A model generated the notes under the pieces. That model worked only from the letters and a program-made list of their open reading frames with translations, was not told where the DNA came from and did no database searches. Positions 1 through 8,665 of a stretch of DNA of 64,000 bases are shown piece by piece. This stretch comes from JARBUG01 sp035628915. Its GTDB lineage: Bacteria > Bacillota > Sulfobacillia > Symbiobacteriales > Symbiobacteriaceae. Within the stretch, counting starts at the first letter, position 1; each line of letters begins with the position of its first letter. The translations under genes and the position numbers were made by a program. The stretch covers positions 1 through 64,000 of the forward strand of contig DASPIW010000012.1 of the NCBI GenBank assembly GCA_035628915.1. The letters run 5' to 3'.

Positions 1-143
1 TCCCCCAGGCAGGCCCAAGGCAGCCTAACCAGCGACATTTTGCCGCCGCTGGCGTGAAACGACTCACACGAATTCCCCTGCACCCCAAGGCTAGCGCCGC
101 CTGTGGGGTCCTTCTGCTTACGAAAAGGGCCAAAGTACAGAAA
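1..143. other. Left edge, no gene recognised
   Basis: No convincing coding sequence is visible between the window edge and the terminator of the penicillin-binding protein gene. A minus-strand ATG near position 37 opens a frame that runs off the left edge, but it has no visible ribosome binding site, so I do not call it. Confidence 0.4.
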
Positions 144-169
144 CGGGAGGCGACATTCGTCACCTCCCG
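141..169 (-). terminator. Intrinsic terminator after the PBP1A gene
   Basis: The hairpin at 144-169 has 10-base arms (CGGGAGG-based, one internal mismatch) and a short loop. Read on the minus strand it is followed by TTTCTG. It starts 8 bases past the TAA stop of the PBP gene. Confidence 0.75.
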
Positions 170-176
170 TTCGCTA

Positions 177-2714
177 TTAGTTGCCGCCCGGTGCCGGCAC
201 GGCCGGCTTGGCGCCCGGCGCCGGCGGGGTCGTCGGATTGCCGGTCGTCGGCGGCGTCGCCGGGTTGCCCGTCGCCGGCGGCGACGTTACCGGCGCCTGG
301 TCGCCGTCCTGCCAGGGAAGCTTCGGCAGGTTCGGCAGGAGACGGTCCAGCCATGTGCCGGGCTGGCAGACCTTAAGGGGCAGTTCATCCTTGGCGTCTG
401 CCGGAACGTACTTCGGGTTGAACGGCTCCGTCGGATGGAGTACCCGCGCCTGCGGCCGCTTGATGAACGTACGCTCGACGGGCTTGCCGGCGCAGCCGGC
501 CTGCCAGAGCTGCCACTCGGTGGTCACCGTCTTCTTGTCCGCCGACGCCACCGCCACCTGGACGGCCTTGGCCTTGACCAGCATATCGCCGGGGGTCTTG
601 GGCTCGGTGCCGGACAGGAACAGCTCAGGCCCGACCTGCTCCTTGGGGCAGGCGTCACTGGGCAGCATGCCGGTCTGCCGGCAGATGGTCACCGTGCTGA
701 TGCCCTCCGGCCGCACCCAATCGGCAGGCTTCTGGGTCACCGCCTGGGTCATGAACTGGTTCCAGATCTTGACCGGCACAAACGCCGCCGTCCAGGGCAG
801 GCGGTTGTCCGGGTTATCGTAGCCGTTCCAGACAGCCGTCACCAGTTCGGGCGTAAAGCCGACAAACCAGCCGTCGCGGTTGTACTCGGTGGTGCCGGTC
901 TTGCCGGCAGCGGGCCAGCCCTTGAAGCCGCCCGTAAAGCCGTAGGCCGTGCCCTTGCGGATGACGTCCTTCATCATGTCGATCATCAAATAGGCAACGG
1001 ACGGCTTAACGACCAATTTGCGGTGCGGCGTGGCCTCGTAGATGGTGGCGCCTTCGCGGTCCACAATCTTCGTGATGACCGTCGGCTCGACCTTGGTGCC
1101 CATGTTCGCCAGGGCACTGTACGCACCGGTGATGTCCAGCAGGGTCGTGCCCTTGGAGACGCCGCCCAGCGCCAGGGCCAAGTGTTCGTCATCCTTGCCG
1201 ATGGTGCTCAGACCGAAACGGCGGGCGGCCTCAGCGGCCTTGGAGGGTCCGCCGGCGGCCTGCATCGCCCGCACGGCCATGGGGTTCACCGACTGCTCCA
1301 CGCCGTAGCGCATCGGGCGGAGACCGAGGTACTTGAAGTCGTAGTTCTGCGGCCAGACCGTCTTGCCGTCCTGGGTCAGCATGACCGGCGCATCGTCGAG
1401 GATGGTGCCGGGGCTCAGACCGGCCTCCAGGGCCGGCATGTAGGCCACGAACGGCTTGATGACGGAGCCGGGCTGGCGCAGGGCGTCGGTCGCACGGTTG
1501 AACTCGAGCATGGCCTTGTGCTCCCGCCCGCCGACCATGGCGAGCACTTCACCGGTCTTGGGATTCATAGTGACCATGGCGGCTTCGGGGCGGGCCGGCT
1601 TGCCGCCGATGCCGTATTCCTTGTCCGCCTGGTTCATCTGATCGGTGACGGCCTTCTGGGCCAGCTTCTGCAGCTCCGGGTCCAGCGTCGTCGTCACTCG
1701 CAGGCCGGCCTTGGCAATGCTGCCGGGCTCGCCCAGCTTCAGGCCGAACTTTTCGGCCAGGCCGGGCTTGGCCTGTTGCAGAATGTTGATGATGTAGTCC
1801 ACGAAGTGGCCGGCGTTGCCCGTGCCGCTTTCGGCCGACTCCTTGCTGCCGAGCTTCGGCTGCTCCGCCTTGGCCTGTTCGTACTGCTCGTGTGTGATGA
1901 ACTCTTCCTTCAGCATGGCCTGGAGTACGAGGTTGCGGCGCTGCAGGGAATCCTCGGGATACTCGTAGGGATCGAAGTACGAGGGCCCGTTCACCATACC
2001 GGCCAGCTGTGCCGCTTCGGCGACGGTCAGTTCGCCCGTGTCCTTCGCAAAGAAAGTGCGCGCGGCTGCCTCAATGCCGTAGGCGCCCCGGCCGTAGTAG
2101 ATCTGGTTGATGTACATCTCCAGAATCTCGTCCTTGGTGTAGGTGCGCTCGAGCTGGATGGCCACCCACGCCTCCTGCAGCTTCCGCTTCATGCTGATCT
2201 CCTGGCTCAGCCAGGCGTCACGGGCCAACTGCTGGGTAATGGTGCTGCCGCCTTCCAGACGGCCGCCGGGCAGACCCAGCTTGTAGAGCGATGTCTTCCA
2301 AACGGCGCGGGCGATGCCGCGCGGGTTGATGCCGACGTGGTCGTAGAAGGTCGGATCCTCGATGGCGATAAACGCCTGCTTGACCGACTCGGGCATCTGG
2401 CTGAGCTTCACCGGGGTCCGGTTCTCCCCGGCATGCAGCCGGTAGATCTCATTGCCGTCCCGGTCCATCAGGATCGTGCTGGAGTCCCAGTCCAGTTTGG
2501 TGACGTCGGGGGCCGAGGCCACCGCACTGCAGCCGGCCAGAACGCCCCCGGTAATAAACGCTGCGAGCATGATGGCAAAGCCGCCGAGCCAGATGCGAAT
2601 CTTCCGGCCTGAACGCTTTCGCTGCCTTGATGCGGTCAACAAACTCACCCCACTGCTTATTATTGCGCGTCGTGCGTAGAGAAGAACCGGGGTGATTGCC
2701 CCGGTCCGCCACAT
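177..2714 (-). CDS. Class A penicillin-binding protein (PBP1A family)
   Basis: Bifunctional peptidoglycan synthase that polymerises lipid II (GT51 glycosyltransferase) and cross-links stem peptides (transpeptidase) on the outer face of the membrane. One membrane segment lies at residues 42-60. The glycosyltransferase has EDPTFYDHVG at 119-128 and EGGSTITQQLAR near 154-165. The transpeptidase has all three motifs: SVIK at 417-420 with the catalytic Ser, SVN at 475-477 and KTG at 605-607. A Pro/Thr/Ala-rich tail of about 45 residues ends the protein. The ATG is preceded by AAGGT with short spacing; a GTG at 2648 is the alternative start. It is transcribed alone from the promoter at 2737-2766. 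Confidence 0.95.
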   Translation of the reverse strand: MWRTGAITPVLLYARRAIISSGVSLLTASRQRKRSGRKIRIWLGGFAIMLAAFITGGVLAGCSAVASAPDVTKLDWDSSTILMDRDGNEIYRLHAGENRTPVKLSQMPESVKQAFIAIEDPTFYDHVGINPRGIARAVWKTSLYKLGLPGGRLEGGSTITQQLARDAWLSQEISMKRKLQEAWVAIQLERTYTKDEILEMYINQIYYGRGAYGIEAAARTFFAKDTGELTVAEAAQLAGMVNGPSYFDPYEYPEDSLQRRNLVLQAMLKEEFITHEQYEQAKAEQPKLGSKESAESGTGNAGHFVDYIINILQQAKPGLAEKFGLKLGEPGSIAKAGLRVTTTLDPELQKLAQKAVTDQMNQADKEYGIGGKPARPEAAMVTMNPKTGEVLAMVGGREHKAMLEFNRATDALRQPGSVIKPFVAYMPALEAGLSPGTILDDAPVMLTQDGKTVWPQNYDFKYLGLRPMRYGVEQSVNPMAVRAMQAAGGPSKAAEAARRFGLSTIGKDDEHLALALGGVSKGTTLLDITGAYSALANMGTKVEPTVITKIVDREGATIYEATPHRKLVVKPSVAYLMIDMMKDVIRKGTAYGFTGGFKGWPAAGKTGTTEYNRDGWFVGFTPELVTAVWNGYDNPDNRLPWTAAFVPVKIWNQFMTQAVTQKPADWVRPEGISTVTICRQTGMLPSDACPKEQVGPELFLSGTEPKTPGDMLVKAKAVQVAVASADKKTVTTEWQLWQAGCAGKPVERTFIKRPQARVLHPTEPFNPKYVPADAKDELPLKVCQPGTWLDRLLPNLPKLPWQDGDQAPVTSPPATGNPATPPTTGNPTTPPAPGAKPAVPAPGGN

Positions 2715-2736
2715 ATCGACCTTAGTTTACATAAGC

Positions 2737-2766
2737 ACTATATGCGAAAAATATCTTTAACGTCAA
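2737..2766 (-). promoter_or_regulatory. Sigma-A-type promoter of the PBP1A gene
   Basis: On the minus strand TTGACG (2761-2766) and TATAGT (2737-2742) are separated by 18 bases. The expected transcript start is near 2730, leaving about 15 bases before the ATG at 2714, which favours that start over the internal GTG. Confidence 0.6.
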
Positions 2767-2800
2767 CCGGACACTGCTGGTCGCACTTCCACCGTCTGGG

Positions 2801-2838
2801 CGCAGAAACGCCCCGGCGCGTCGGTGCGCACCGGGGCG
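2801..2838 (-). terminator. Terminator after rsfS
   Basis: The GC-rich hairpin at 2809-2838 has CGCCCCGG / CCGGGGCG arms and is followed on the minus strand by TTTCTG. It closes the long minus-strand run that ends with rsfS. Confidence 0.7.
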
Positions 2839-2852
2839 AACGAATCGGTACC

Positions 2853-3206
2853 TTACACAGCTTGCGAGAACGCGACTTCGGGCGCATCGCCCCACAGGCG
2901 CTCCAGATTGTAAAAGCTGCGCTCTTCTGCCTGCATAACATGAACCACGACGTCACTGAAGTCCAGGAGAATCCACCGGCCGTTTTGGTACCCCTCCATG
3001 TGATGCAGCCTTCGCCCGAACTCCGCCATCTTCTCCTCAACGAAGTCAACGATGGCTCGAACATGCGTAGCGCTCGTACCGGTGCAGATCACGAAGTAAT
3101 CGGCGACCGTGCTGATGGAGCGGATATCCAGGATTCGCACATCCTTGCCCTTCTTCTCGTCGGCGGACAAGGCTGCCACCCGGGCCAGTTGGGCGGATTC
3201 TACCAA
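2853..3206 (-). CDS. rsfS: Ribosomal silencing factor RsfS (Iojap/YbeB family)
   Basis: Binds protein L14 of the large ribosomal subunit and blocks subunit joining in starved cells. The family core is visible: DVRILDIRSISTVADYFVICTG near the N-terminus, then HVRAIVDFVEEKM, HHMEGYQNGRWILLDFSDVVVHVM and the final FYNLERLWGDAP. I chose a TTG start because AAGGGG and GAAGGA lie just upstream and it gives 117 residues, the usual family length. The frame stays open upstream to 3317, but that extension has no family resemblance. It is the last gene of the nadD-yqeK-LCP run, its usual place in Firmicutes. Confidence 0.9.
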   Translation of the reverse strand: MVESAQLARVAALSADEKKGKDVRILDIRSISTVADYFVICTGTSATHVRAIVDFVEEKMAEFGRRLHHMEGYQNGRWILLDFSDVVVHVMQAEERSFYNLERLWGDAPEVAFSQAV

Positions 3207-3313
3207 TCCTTCATTCCCCTTTCGTCGTGCGATTTCGACATCTCCTACTTTACCGTATTCCATCTGCAAGGGCAGGTTCCTCCCGTGTGCGATTCCGCTT
3301 TGGTTTAAAAATA

Positions 3314-4603
3314 TCAATTACCGGCCAGCGTACGGCTCAGGACGACCTTTACATCGGCAGAAGCGGCACTATCGGGCTGGGAGACAATCTCCACGGTCAA
3401 ACCGAGGGATGCCAGCGACCGGGCCACCAGTTGGCTCTTGGCGGTATCGCCTGTGAGGGCCACAATGCGGGTCTTGTCCGTTGCCGGCTCTGCAGATGTA
3501 CCGGCGGAGGCAGCAAACCCTTGGGCTTTCAGCCGCTCCGCCAAATCAGCGGCAGCGGCACCGCCCACGACCTGCACCCTGACGCCGGCCACCGCTTTGG
3601 GATCGATGCCCCGCACGGCGCGGTCCACAAGCTTGCGCGTTTCGACCGGGTCCATGAGGTAATAGCTGAGGCGCTTGTCCTGAACCGGGTCCAGCAGGTA
3701 AGCATCTGTGCCGGGGAGCGTGGCCATCTCCAGGTCCTGCCGGCGCATGGTCGCCGCCAGCTTGGCCAGGGCCAGCACGCGGCTCGATTCCATGGTCGTG
3801 CTGATGTATTTGGAGATGCCCACCAGCTGGTTGGGCAGTGAGACCAGGTTGGACGGCCTGAGCATCTGGTCCATGAGGGCGCCGAGGAAGTGCTGCTGCG
3901 CCCGGATGCGGCCCAGATCGCCGTCAATATAGCCTGTACCATCATTGTTGCCGCGCCAGCGGACATATTCAAGTGCTTGCTTTCCGTTTAATTTTTGCCG
4001 CCCCGGCTCAAAGTGGATATGCAGGTCTTGTGTGGGATCGTCGTAGTCCATCTTCTGCGGAACATCGATGGTGACGCCGCCCACCTCGTCAATGGCCCGG
4101 CTGAACCCGTCGAGATCGACCACGACGGTGTAATGAATGCTGACGTCCAGCAGGTCTTCCACGGTCTTGAGCGCCCGCAGGCTGCCCGGAAATTGCTTGT
4201 CGTCCACGCCATAGGCGTGGGCGCCGTTGATCTTTTCAAAGGTGCCTTTGCCTGCCAGCAGCGCCCGGGTGTCGCGGGGAATCTGGATCAGGGCGGCTTT
4301 CTTGCTTTCGGGATCGACGGAAACCAGCATCATGGTGTCAGAGCGAAGCTTGTCCTGGTCCAGGCCCATCACAAGGAAGTTGACGCGCTGGCCGGCCTGG
4401 ACGGCAACGGGGCGCATTTCGGGGCGGACTTCCGGGGGCAGTGGGTCTGTCACTTCCTGCACTGCAACGCCGACCATGGAAAAGACGTAGACAGAAGCGG
4501 CGGTCAGCAGCCCGGCCAACAGCAGGAGTACCAGCCGGCCCCAGCGGCGGGGCGGTCTGCGGCGTGAACTGCGCGAACCTAACAGGTCGGTATGGGAGAC
4601 CAC
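3314..4603 (-). CDS. LytR-CpsA-Psr (LCP) family protein with LytR_C domain
   Basis: Membrane-anchored phosphotransferase that attaches teichoic-acid or other anionic glycopolymers to peptidoglycan. A basic cytoplasmic N-terminus is followed by one membrane segment at about residues 23-43. The LCP domain begins at VNFLVMGLD and includes SDTMMLVSVDPESKKAALIQIPRDTR, the conserved Arg-rich polyprenyl-phosphate pocket, then FSRAIDEVGGVTIDVP and ALEYVRWR. The C-terminal 100 residues match the LytR_C accessory domain (VRVQVVGG...ADLAERLKAQGF). The start is GTG with GGGAGGGA upstream. It sits between yqeK and rsfS, as in many clostridia and bacilli. Confidence 0.92.
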   Translation of the reverse strand: MVSHTDLLGSRSSRRRPPRRWGRLVLLLLAGLLTAASVYVFSMVGVAVQEVTDPLPPEVRPEMRPVAVQAGQRVNFLVMGLDQDKLRSDTMMLVSVDPESKKAALIQIPRDTRALLAGKGTFEKINGAHAYGVDDKQFPGSLRALKTVEDLLDVSIHYTVVVDLDGFSRAIDEVGGVTIDVPQKMDYDDPTQDLHIHFEPGRQKLNGKQALEYVRWRGNNDGTGYIDGDLGRIRAQQHFLGALMDQMLRPSNLVSLPNQLVGISKYISTTMESSRVLALAKLAATMRRQDLEMATLPGTDAYLLDPVQDKRLSYYLMDPVETRKLVDRAVRGIDPKAVAGVRVQVVGGAAAADLAERLKAQGFAASAGTSAEPATDKTRIVALTGDTAKSQLVARSLASLGLTVEIVSQPDSAASADVKVVLSRTLAGN

Positions 4604-4631
4604 AGCCGTCCCTCCCTGCCCCGAGCGGATT

Positions 4632-5204
4632 TTACCGTGTCAGCAGCCAATTCCGAGCATGAACCGTATAAACATGAAGCAACGAGCCACGGCTCAGCAC
4701 GTACGCGATCGTATGGTCCAATGCCATCAGCAGGGCGCGCTCCAGGTCCCAATCGGCGGTCTCCCGAATCTCGTCGAGGCCGGGGAAAGCACGGCCAGGC
4801 TCGATATAATCGGCCAGCCAGATCACCATTTCCAGCCGGCTCATGCCCGCCCGGCCCGTGGTGTGCCAGTGGATGGCGTCCAGCACTGCGGGGTCGGTAA
4901 CGAGCCTCTGCTCAGCAAGCTGCGCAGCAGCGACAGCGCCGTGCAGCAGGTCCGGGTGCTTCTCTTCGGCCGGGTCGATGATCAGGCCGCGGCGGCGGGC
5001 CTCCACCAGCAGTTCCGCCTCGGGCATCGCCTTGGCGTAATCGTGCAGGAGGGCGGCAACGTCGGCCTGGGCGCGGTCCACTCCGTACTGGGCCGCAAGC
5101 CCCCGGGCGGTTTCCAACACCCGGTACACATGTGCAAGGCGCTCTCCGGAAATTCGCTTGGCCACGGCGGCCGCCAGGTCAGCCCATGGGGTCAAAGCAG
5201 CCAC
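4632..5204 (-). CDS. yqeK: HD-domain protein YqeK, probable symmetrical diadenosine tetraphosphatase
   Basis: Members of this family hydrolyse Ap4A to two ADP in Gram-positive bacteria. HVYRVLETARGLA gives the first metal-binding His and AALLHDYAKAMP gives the HD pair; HPDLLHGAVAAAQLA and AIHWHTTGRAGMS supply further conserved His residues. At 190 residues the length is normal. The start is GTG with AAGAGATGGA upstream. The gene follows nadD by 18 bases, a pairing conserved widely in Firmicutes. Confidence 0.9.
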   Translation of the reverse strand: MAALTPWADLAAAVAKRISGERLAHVYRVLETARGLAAQYGVDRAQADVAALLHDYAKAMPEAELLVEARRRGLIIDPAEEKHPDLLHGAVAAAQLAEQRLVTDPAVLDAIHWHTTGRAGMSRLEMVIWLADYIEPGRAFPGLDEIRETADWDLERALLMALDHTIAYVLSRGSLLHVYTVHARNWLLTR

Positions 5205-5222
5205 TCCATCTCTTTTGAAAGG

Positions 5223-5849
5223 TTAGACGTCTTTTGCATTGGCATAGTTCCGGTATAGTCCGTGTTCCCGAATATAAGTTTCCACCGCATCGGGCACGAG
5301 GTACCGGAGCGGATAGCCATCCGCCGCCCGGCGCCGGAGGTCGGTGCCGGCGACGGCTACCCCGGGTATCTCCAGCAGGCGAATCCGGGCCGACAGGTCG
5401 GGCCCGAGCCGCCCAAGCGCCGCGTCACGGTCGGCGGCGCTATACCCCGGCCGGGTGAAGATGATCATGTCGATCAGGCCCAGCAGCGTCTGGAATTGAT
5501 ACCAGGTGGTGATCTCCACCAGGCTGTCCATGCCCGCCAGAAAGGCAAGCCGCCACCCCGGGTGCTGCTCCAGCATAGCCTGGACGGTCAGCAGGGTGTA
5601 GGACGGTCCTGCCCGCTCCAACTCCAGGCTGGAGAACGCAAAGCGCGGGTTGTCGGCGATGGCCAGTCGGACCATCGCCGCCCGGTGTTCGGCCGGGGTG
5701 ACGGGGCGCCCCGCCTTGTGCGGGGGCTGCCGGTTGGGCATGAACAGCACCTGGTCCAGACCGGTCAGGTGGAGGGCGCCCTCCGCGGCGGCCAAGTGGC
5801 CGAAGTGGATGGGGTCAAAGGTGCCGCCCAGAATGCCGACGTACGGCAT
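5223..5849 (-). CDS. nadD: Nicotinate-nucleotide adenylyltransferase
   Basis: Transfers AMP from ATP to nicotinate mononucleotide to make deamido-NAD in NAD biosynthesis. The N-terminal GILGGTFDPIHFGHL contains the nucleotidyltransferase (T/H)xGH signature; MPNRQPPHKAG and GMDSL follow in the expected order, and the C-terminal IRRR-like stretch is present as LRRRAADGYPLRYLVP. The ATG at 5849 has GAGGTGG just upstream and gives the normal 208 residues; an in-frame ATG eight codons earlier is less likely. It lies between yhbY and yqeK. Confidence 0.95.
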   Translation of the reverse strand: MPYVGILGGTFDPIHFGHLAAAEGALHLTGLDQVLFMPNRQPPHKAGRPVTPAEHRAAMVRLAIADNPRFAFSSLELERAGPSYTLLTVQAMLEQHPGWRLAFLAGMDSLVEITTWYQFQTLLGLIDMIIFTRPGYSAADRDAALGRLGPDLSARIRLLEIPGVAVAGTDLRRRAADGYPLRYLVPDAVETYIREHGLYRNYANAKDV

Positions 5850-5859
5850 GGCTACCACC

Positions 5860-6153
5860 TCACGGCAACTCAATGACAGGCTTTTCCGGGTTGGGCCGGT
5901 ACAGCAGGAAGTTGCGGCCCACGACCTGCACCAGTTCCGCCCCGGTCGCTTCCGCGATGGTCGTGGCAGAGTCTTCGACGCTTTCCGGCGCCGTCTGCAG
6001 AATCCGTCCTTTTATCAGTTCACGGGCCAGCAGGGCGCCGTCCGCCTGGGCGATGGTGTTGCCCGAAACGCCGTCCTTGCCAACCGTCAAAATCGGGTCC
6101 ATGTTCACGCCCAGGGCTCGCAGGAACCGCTTCTGCTTTCCTGTCAGTTCCAT
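5860..6153 (-). CDS. yhbY: Ribosome assembly RNA-binding protein YhbY (CRM domain)
   Basis: Small CRM-domain protein associated with maturation of the large ribosomal subunit. The family pattern is complete: MELTGKQKRFLRALG, DPILTVGKDGVS, the ELIKGRI helix and the VVGRNFLLYRPN strand. At 97 residues it is full length. It stands between obg and nadD, a common order in Firmicutes, consistent with a ribosome-biogenesis operon. Confidence 0.93.
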   Translation of the reverse strand: MELTGKQKRFLRALGVNMDPILTVGKDGVSGNTIAQADGALLARELIKGRILQTAPESVEDSATTIAEATGAELVQVVGRNFLLYRPNPEKPVIELP

Positions 6154-6214
6154 ATTGTGGTCTCCTCAGTGTAATCTCGTAATCTGTGTAATCAATGTAA
6201 ATGTCCCAATGCCT

Positions 6215-7495
6215 TTAGGAAATCGGCTCGTCGGTCAACTCAAATTCCACATCGCCGACCCGGATGGTGTCGCCTTCTTCGGCGCCATACTGGCGAAGGG
6301 CCTTCTCCACGCCCTTGGCGCGCAGGATGCGCAGGAAGCGCTTGACGGCGTCGTCGTTCTCCCACATGGTCATGGCGACCAGGCGGTCGATCTCTTTGCC
6401 TTCCACGTGCCAGATGCCGTTCTCGGCATGAATGCTGAACTCGTCTTCCTTGGGCCGGAAGACTGCCTCGGCGGCGACTACCGGCTCCTCGGGGGGAACA
6501 TATGCGGCAATGGCATCGGCCGCGGCTTGCAGCAGGGGCTTCAGCCCCTCGCCGGTAACGCCCGACATCGGGAAGACCCGGTAGCCCCGTTTCTCCAGTT
6601 CGGTCCTGACCCTAAGCAGGTTCTCCTGGGCCTCGGTCAGGTCCATTTTGTTGAACGCGACCAGCATGGGCCGTTCCATCAGCTTGGGGTTATACTCCTG
6701 CAGTTCGCGGTTGATGATTGCGAACTCCTCCAGGGGATCGCGCCCCTCGGTACCGCCGCCGTCCAGCACGTGAATCAGCACCTTGCAGCGCTCTACATGG
6801 CGCAGGAACTCGTGGCCAAGCCCGACGCCCGCGTGGGCGCCTTCGATGAGCCCGGGAATGTCGGCCAGCACAAAGGCGCGGCCATCGCCCACTTCCACGA
6901 CGCCGAGAATCGGGTTGAGCGTCGTGAAGGGGTAATTAGCGACCTTCGGCTTGGCAGCGCTAACCCGCGAGAGAAATGTCGACTTGCCCGCGTTGGGGAA
7001 CCCGACCAGGCCGGCGTCGGCCATGACTTTCATTTCAAGAAGCAGCCAGTGTTCCTCGCCCGGCTCGCCTTTCTCGTAGAACGTCGGCATTTTGTTCTGG
7101 GGTGTCCAGAACTTCATGTTGCCCCGGCCCCCGCGGCCGCCTTTGGCCACGACCACCTTCTGGCCTACTTCGATCAGGTCGAACAGCACTTCGCCGGTGT
7201 CATCATCCTTGATGACCGTGCCAGGGGGGACCCGCACGACCAAATCGTCGCCCTTGGCGCCGTACATGCCCTTCGTGCCGCCGATTTCGCCTTTTTCGGC
7301 CTTGAAGTGCTTCTGGTATTTGAAGTCAACCAGGGTGTTGAGGCCCGAGTCGACCACGAAAATCACGTCGCCGCCCCGGCCACCGTCGCCGCCCCAGGGC
7401 CCGCCTTCAGGCACAAACTTCTCTCGCCGCACGGCATTGGAGCCACGGCCCCCGTCGCCGCCTTTGACGTAAATCCGTGCCACATCTACAAACAT
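6215..7495 (-). CDS. obg: GTPase Obg
   Basis: Essential GTPase that associates with the 50S subunit and, in Bacillus, also links to the stress response and sporulation. The glycine-rich Obg fold covers the first 158 residues (GGDGGRGSNAVRREKFVPEGGP). The G domain has GFPNAGKST (G1), FTTLNPILG (G2), DIPG (G3) and NKMD (G4). The C-terminal OCT domain (VEGKEIDRLVAMTMWENDDAVKRFLRILRAKG) is intact. The gene directly follows a Spo0B-like gene, exactly as in Bacillus subtilis. Confidence 0.96.
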   Translation of the reverse strand: MFVDVARIYVKGGDGGRGSNAVRREKFVPEGGPWGGDGGRGGDVIFVVDSGLNTLVDFKYQKHFKAEKGEIGGTKGMYGAKGDDLVVRVPPGTVIKDDDTGEVLFDLIEVGQKVVVAKGGRGGRGNMKFWTPQNKMPTFYEKGEPGEEHWLLLEMKVMADAGLVGFPNAGKSTFLSRVSAAKPKVANYPFTTLNPILGVVEVGDGRAFVLADIPGLIEGAHAGVGLGHEFLRHVERCKVLIHVLDGGGTEGRDPLEEFAIINRELQEYNPKLMERPMLVAFNKMDLTEAQENLLRVRTELEKRGYRVFPMSGVTGEGLKPLLQAAADAIAAYVPPEEPVVAAEAVFRPKEDEFSIHAENGIWHVEGKEIDRLVAMTMWENDDAVKRFLRILRAKGVEKALRQYGAEEGDTIRVGDVEFELTDEPIS

Positions 7496-7527
7496 CTTAC
7501 CATCACTTCCCGCTCCGCATCGTATTC

Positions 7528-7944
7528 CTAGCCTTCACCCTTGCCGGAAGGGGTATGTACAGAAAAGCCGTCCGCCGAAAGGTCGACCACGACGGCCCCG
7601 GCCGCCGCCTGGGCCATGGCGGCCTGCACCTGCCTGCGCAGTTCCGCCTGCTGAGCGTCCGGCAGTGCTGCGTTGGCGCCGGAGAGGCGCCATTCCAACC
7701 GCAAACCGTGCGTTTCCGCCTCCAGCCCCAGTTCCAGCATAAGCAGCCCCAGGGGCGCGGCCGCCTGCCGCAGGGCATCGGACTCGGCGGCCATGCCGGA
7801 TGCGACGGCGTCCAGGTAAGCCCTCGCCCTCTCCGGGCGATCCAGCTGGAGCCAGCCGTAAATCACCTGCAGATGGTTCAAGAAGCTGTGGCGCTGCCGA
7901 CGCAGCAGGTTCAGGGCTTGGGTGACAGAGATCTCGTCGCTCAT
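7528..7944 (-). CDS. spo0B: Spo0B-like sporulation phosphotransferase domain protein
   Basis: Spo0B relays phosphate from Spo0F to Spo0A in the phosphorelay that starts sporulation. Near the N-terminus RQRHSFLNHLQVIYGWLQL matches the Spo0B dimerisation helix with its phosphorylated His followed by (S/D)-(F/W)-x-N-x-L-Q-x-I. The rest is short and divergent and looks like a degenerate ATPase-like fold without ATP-binding boxes. The ATG at 7944 has a strong GGGGGAGGA upstream, giving 138 residues. Sequence resemblance alone is limited; the position between rpmA and obg is what makes the assignment firm. Confidence 0.8.
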   Translation of the reverse strand: MSDEISVTQALNLLRRQRHSFLNHLQVIYGWLQLDRPERARAYLDAVASGMAAESDALRQAAAPLGLLMLELGLEAETHGLRLEWRLSGANAALPDAQQAELRRQVQAAMAQAAAGAVVVDLSADGFSVHTPSGKGEG

Positions 7945-8010
7945 AAGTCCTCCCCCATCCAAGCATATCCCATAGTAGAAGACCCCTGGTTCTTCAGTGG
8001 TCATAGCAGA

Positions 8011-8040
8011 AAGCCCCAGCACCGCGTTCAGTGCTGGGGC
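8011..8040 (-). terminator. Terminator between rpmA and the spo0B-like gene
   Basis: A perfect 10-base stem GCCCCAGCAC/GTGCTGGGGC (8013-8040) is followed on the minus strand by TTTCTGC. It should make rplU-prp-rpmA a unit partly separated from spo0B-obg. Confidence 0.7.
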
Positions 8041-8054
8041 CGCCAGTAACCCTT

Positions 8055-8324
8055 TTAGGCGGGCAGAATGCTGACGATCTTCTTGTCGGCGCCCTTGCGG
8101 CCGAACTTTACGGTGCCGTCAGCCAGGGCGAACAGGGTGTCGTCCTTGCCGATGCCCACGTTCTCGCCGGGGTGGACCTTGGTGCCACGCTGCCGGACGA
8201 TGATGGTGCCGGTGGTGACGATCTGACCGTCAAAGCGCTTCACACCGAGGTACTGCGGATTGGAATCGCGACCGTTCTTCGAAGAGCCAACGCCCTTCTT
8301 ATGAGCGAAAAGCTGGAGAAACAC
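8055..8324 (-). CDS. rpmA: Ribosomal protein L27 with cleavable N-terminus
   Basis: Large-subunit protein whose N-terminal arm reaches the peptidyl transferase centre. After residues MFLQLF the mature sequence AHKKGVGSSKNGRDSNPQYLGVK starts, which is standard L27. In Firmicutes that make Prp, L27 has such an extension that must be removed between Phe and Ala. The cognate protease gene lies immediately upstream. At 89 residues it is complete. Confidence 0.97.
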   Translation of the reverse strand: MFLQLFAHKKGVGSSKNGRDSNPQYLGVKRFDGQIVTTGTIIVRQRGTKVHPGENVGIGKDDTLFALADGTVKFGRKGADKKIVSILPA

Positions 8325-8329
8325 AGCTT

Positions 8330-8659
8330 TCAGCCTCCTTCCGTCACACGGACAAATTGATGATAATCTCTAGCAATATCCTGAAGTCCTAAGACCGTGG
8401 TCTCGAGAATCGCCTGGGCCCTGGCGGCGGAGTCGGGGGTGCCACCCGGCAGGAGCCTGCAGTACATGCTCCCGGCCCTGGCCTTCCCTGCGTGGGGGTG
8501 CCGGGCCACTTTCTTGAGCCCGATGAGGCAGGTGACCACCAGGGCGCTGACCCCGGCACACACGATATCCTCCCCGCGCTCAGCGTAGTCCGTATGTCCC
8601 GCAACCCGCAGCTCGGTGACCGTGCCGTCGGGCGCCCGCCGTACCTGGACCTCTGTCAT
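8330..8659 (-). CDS. prp: Ribosomal-processing cysteine protease Prp
   Basis: Cysteine protease (formerly YsxB) that removes the N-terminal extension of L27 during ribosome assembly. The catalytic pair is visible: His in AGHTDYAERGEDIVCAG and the Cys twelve residues later, followed by SALVVTCLIGL. At 109 residues it is full length. It sits between rplU and rpmA with 5-6 base gaps, so enzyme and substrate are co-expressed. Confidence 0.95.
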   Translation of the reverse strand: MTEVQVRRAPDGTVTELRVAGHTDYAERGEDIVCAGVSALVVTCLIGLKKVARHPHAGKARAGSMYCRLLPGGTPDSAARAQAILETTVLGLQDIARDYHQFVRVTEGG

Positions 8660-8665
8660 GGCGGA

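Noticed and set aside
54..2612. 852-codon plus-strand open frame opposite the PBP gene
   Set aside because: Composition is Arg/His/Gly-rich with no motif, and it mirrors a PBP1A with all catalytic motifs; a high-GC shadow.
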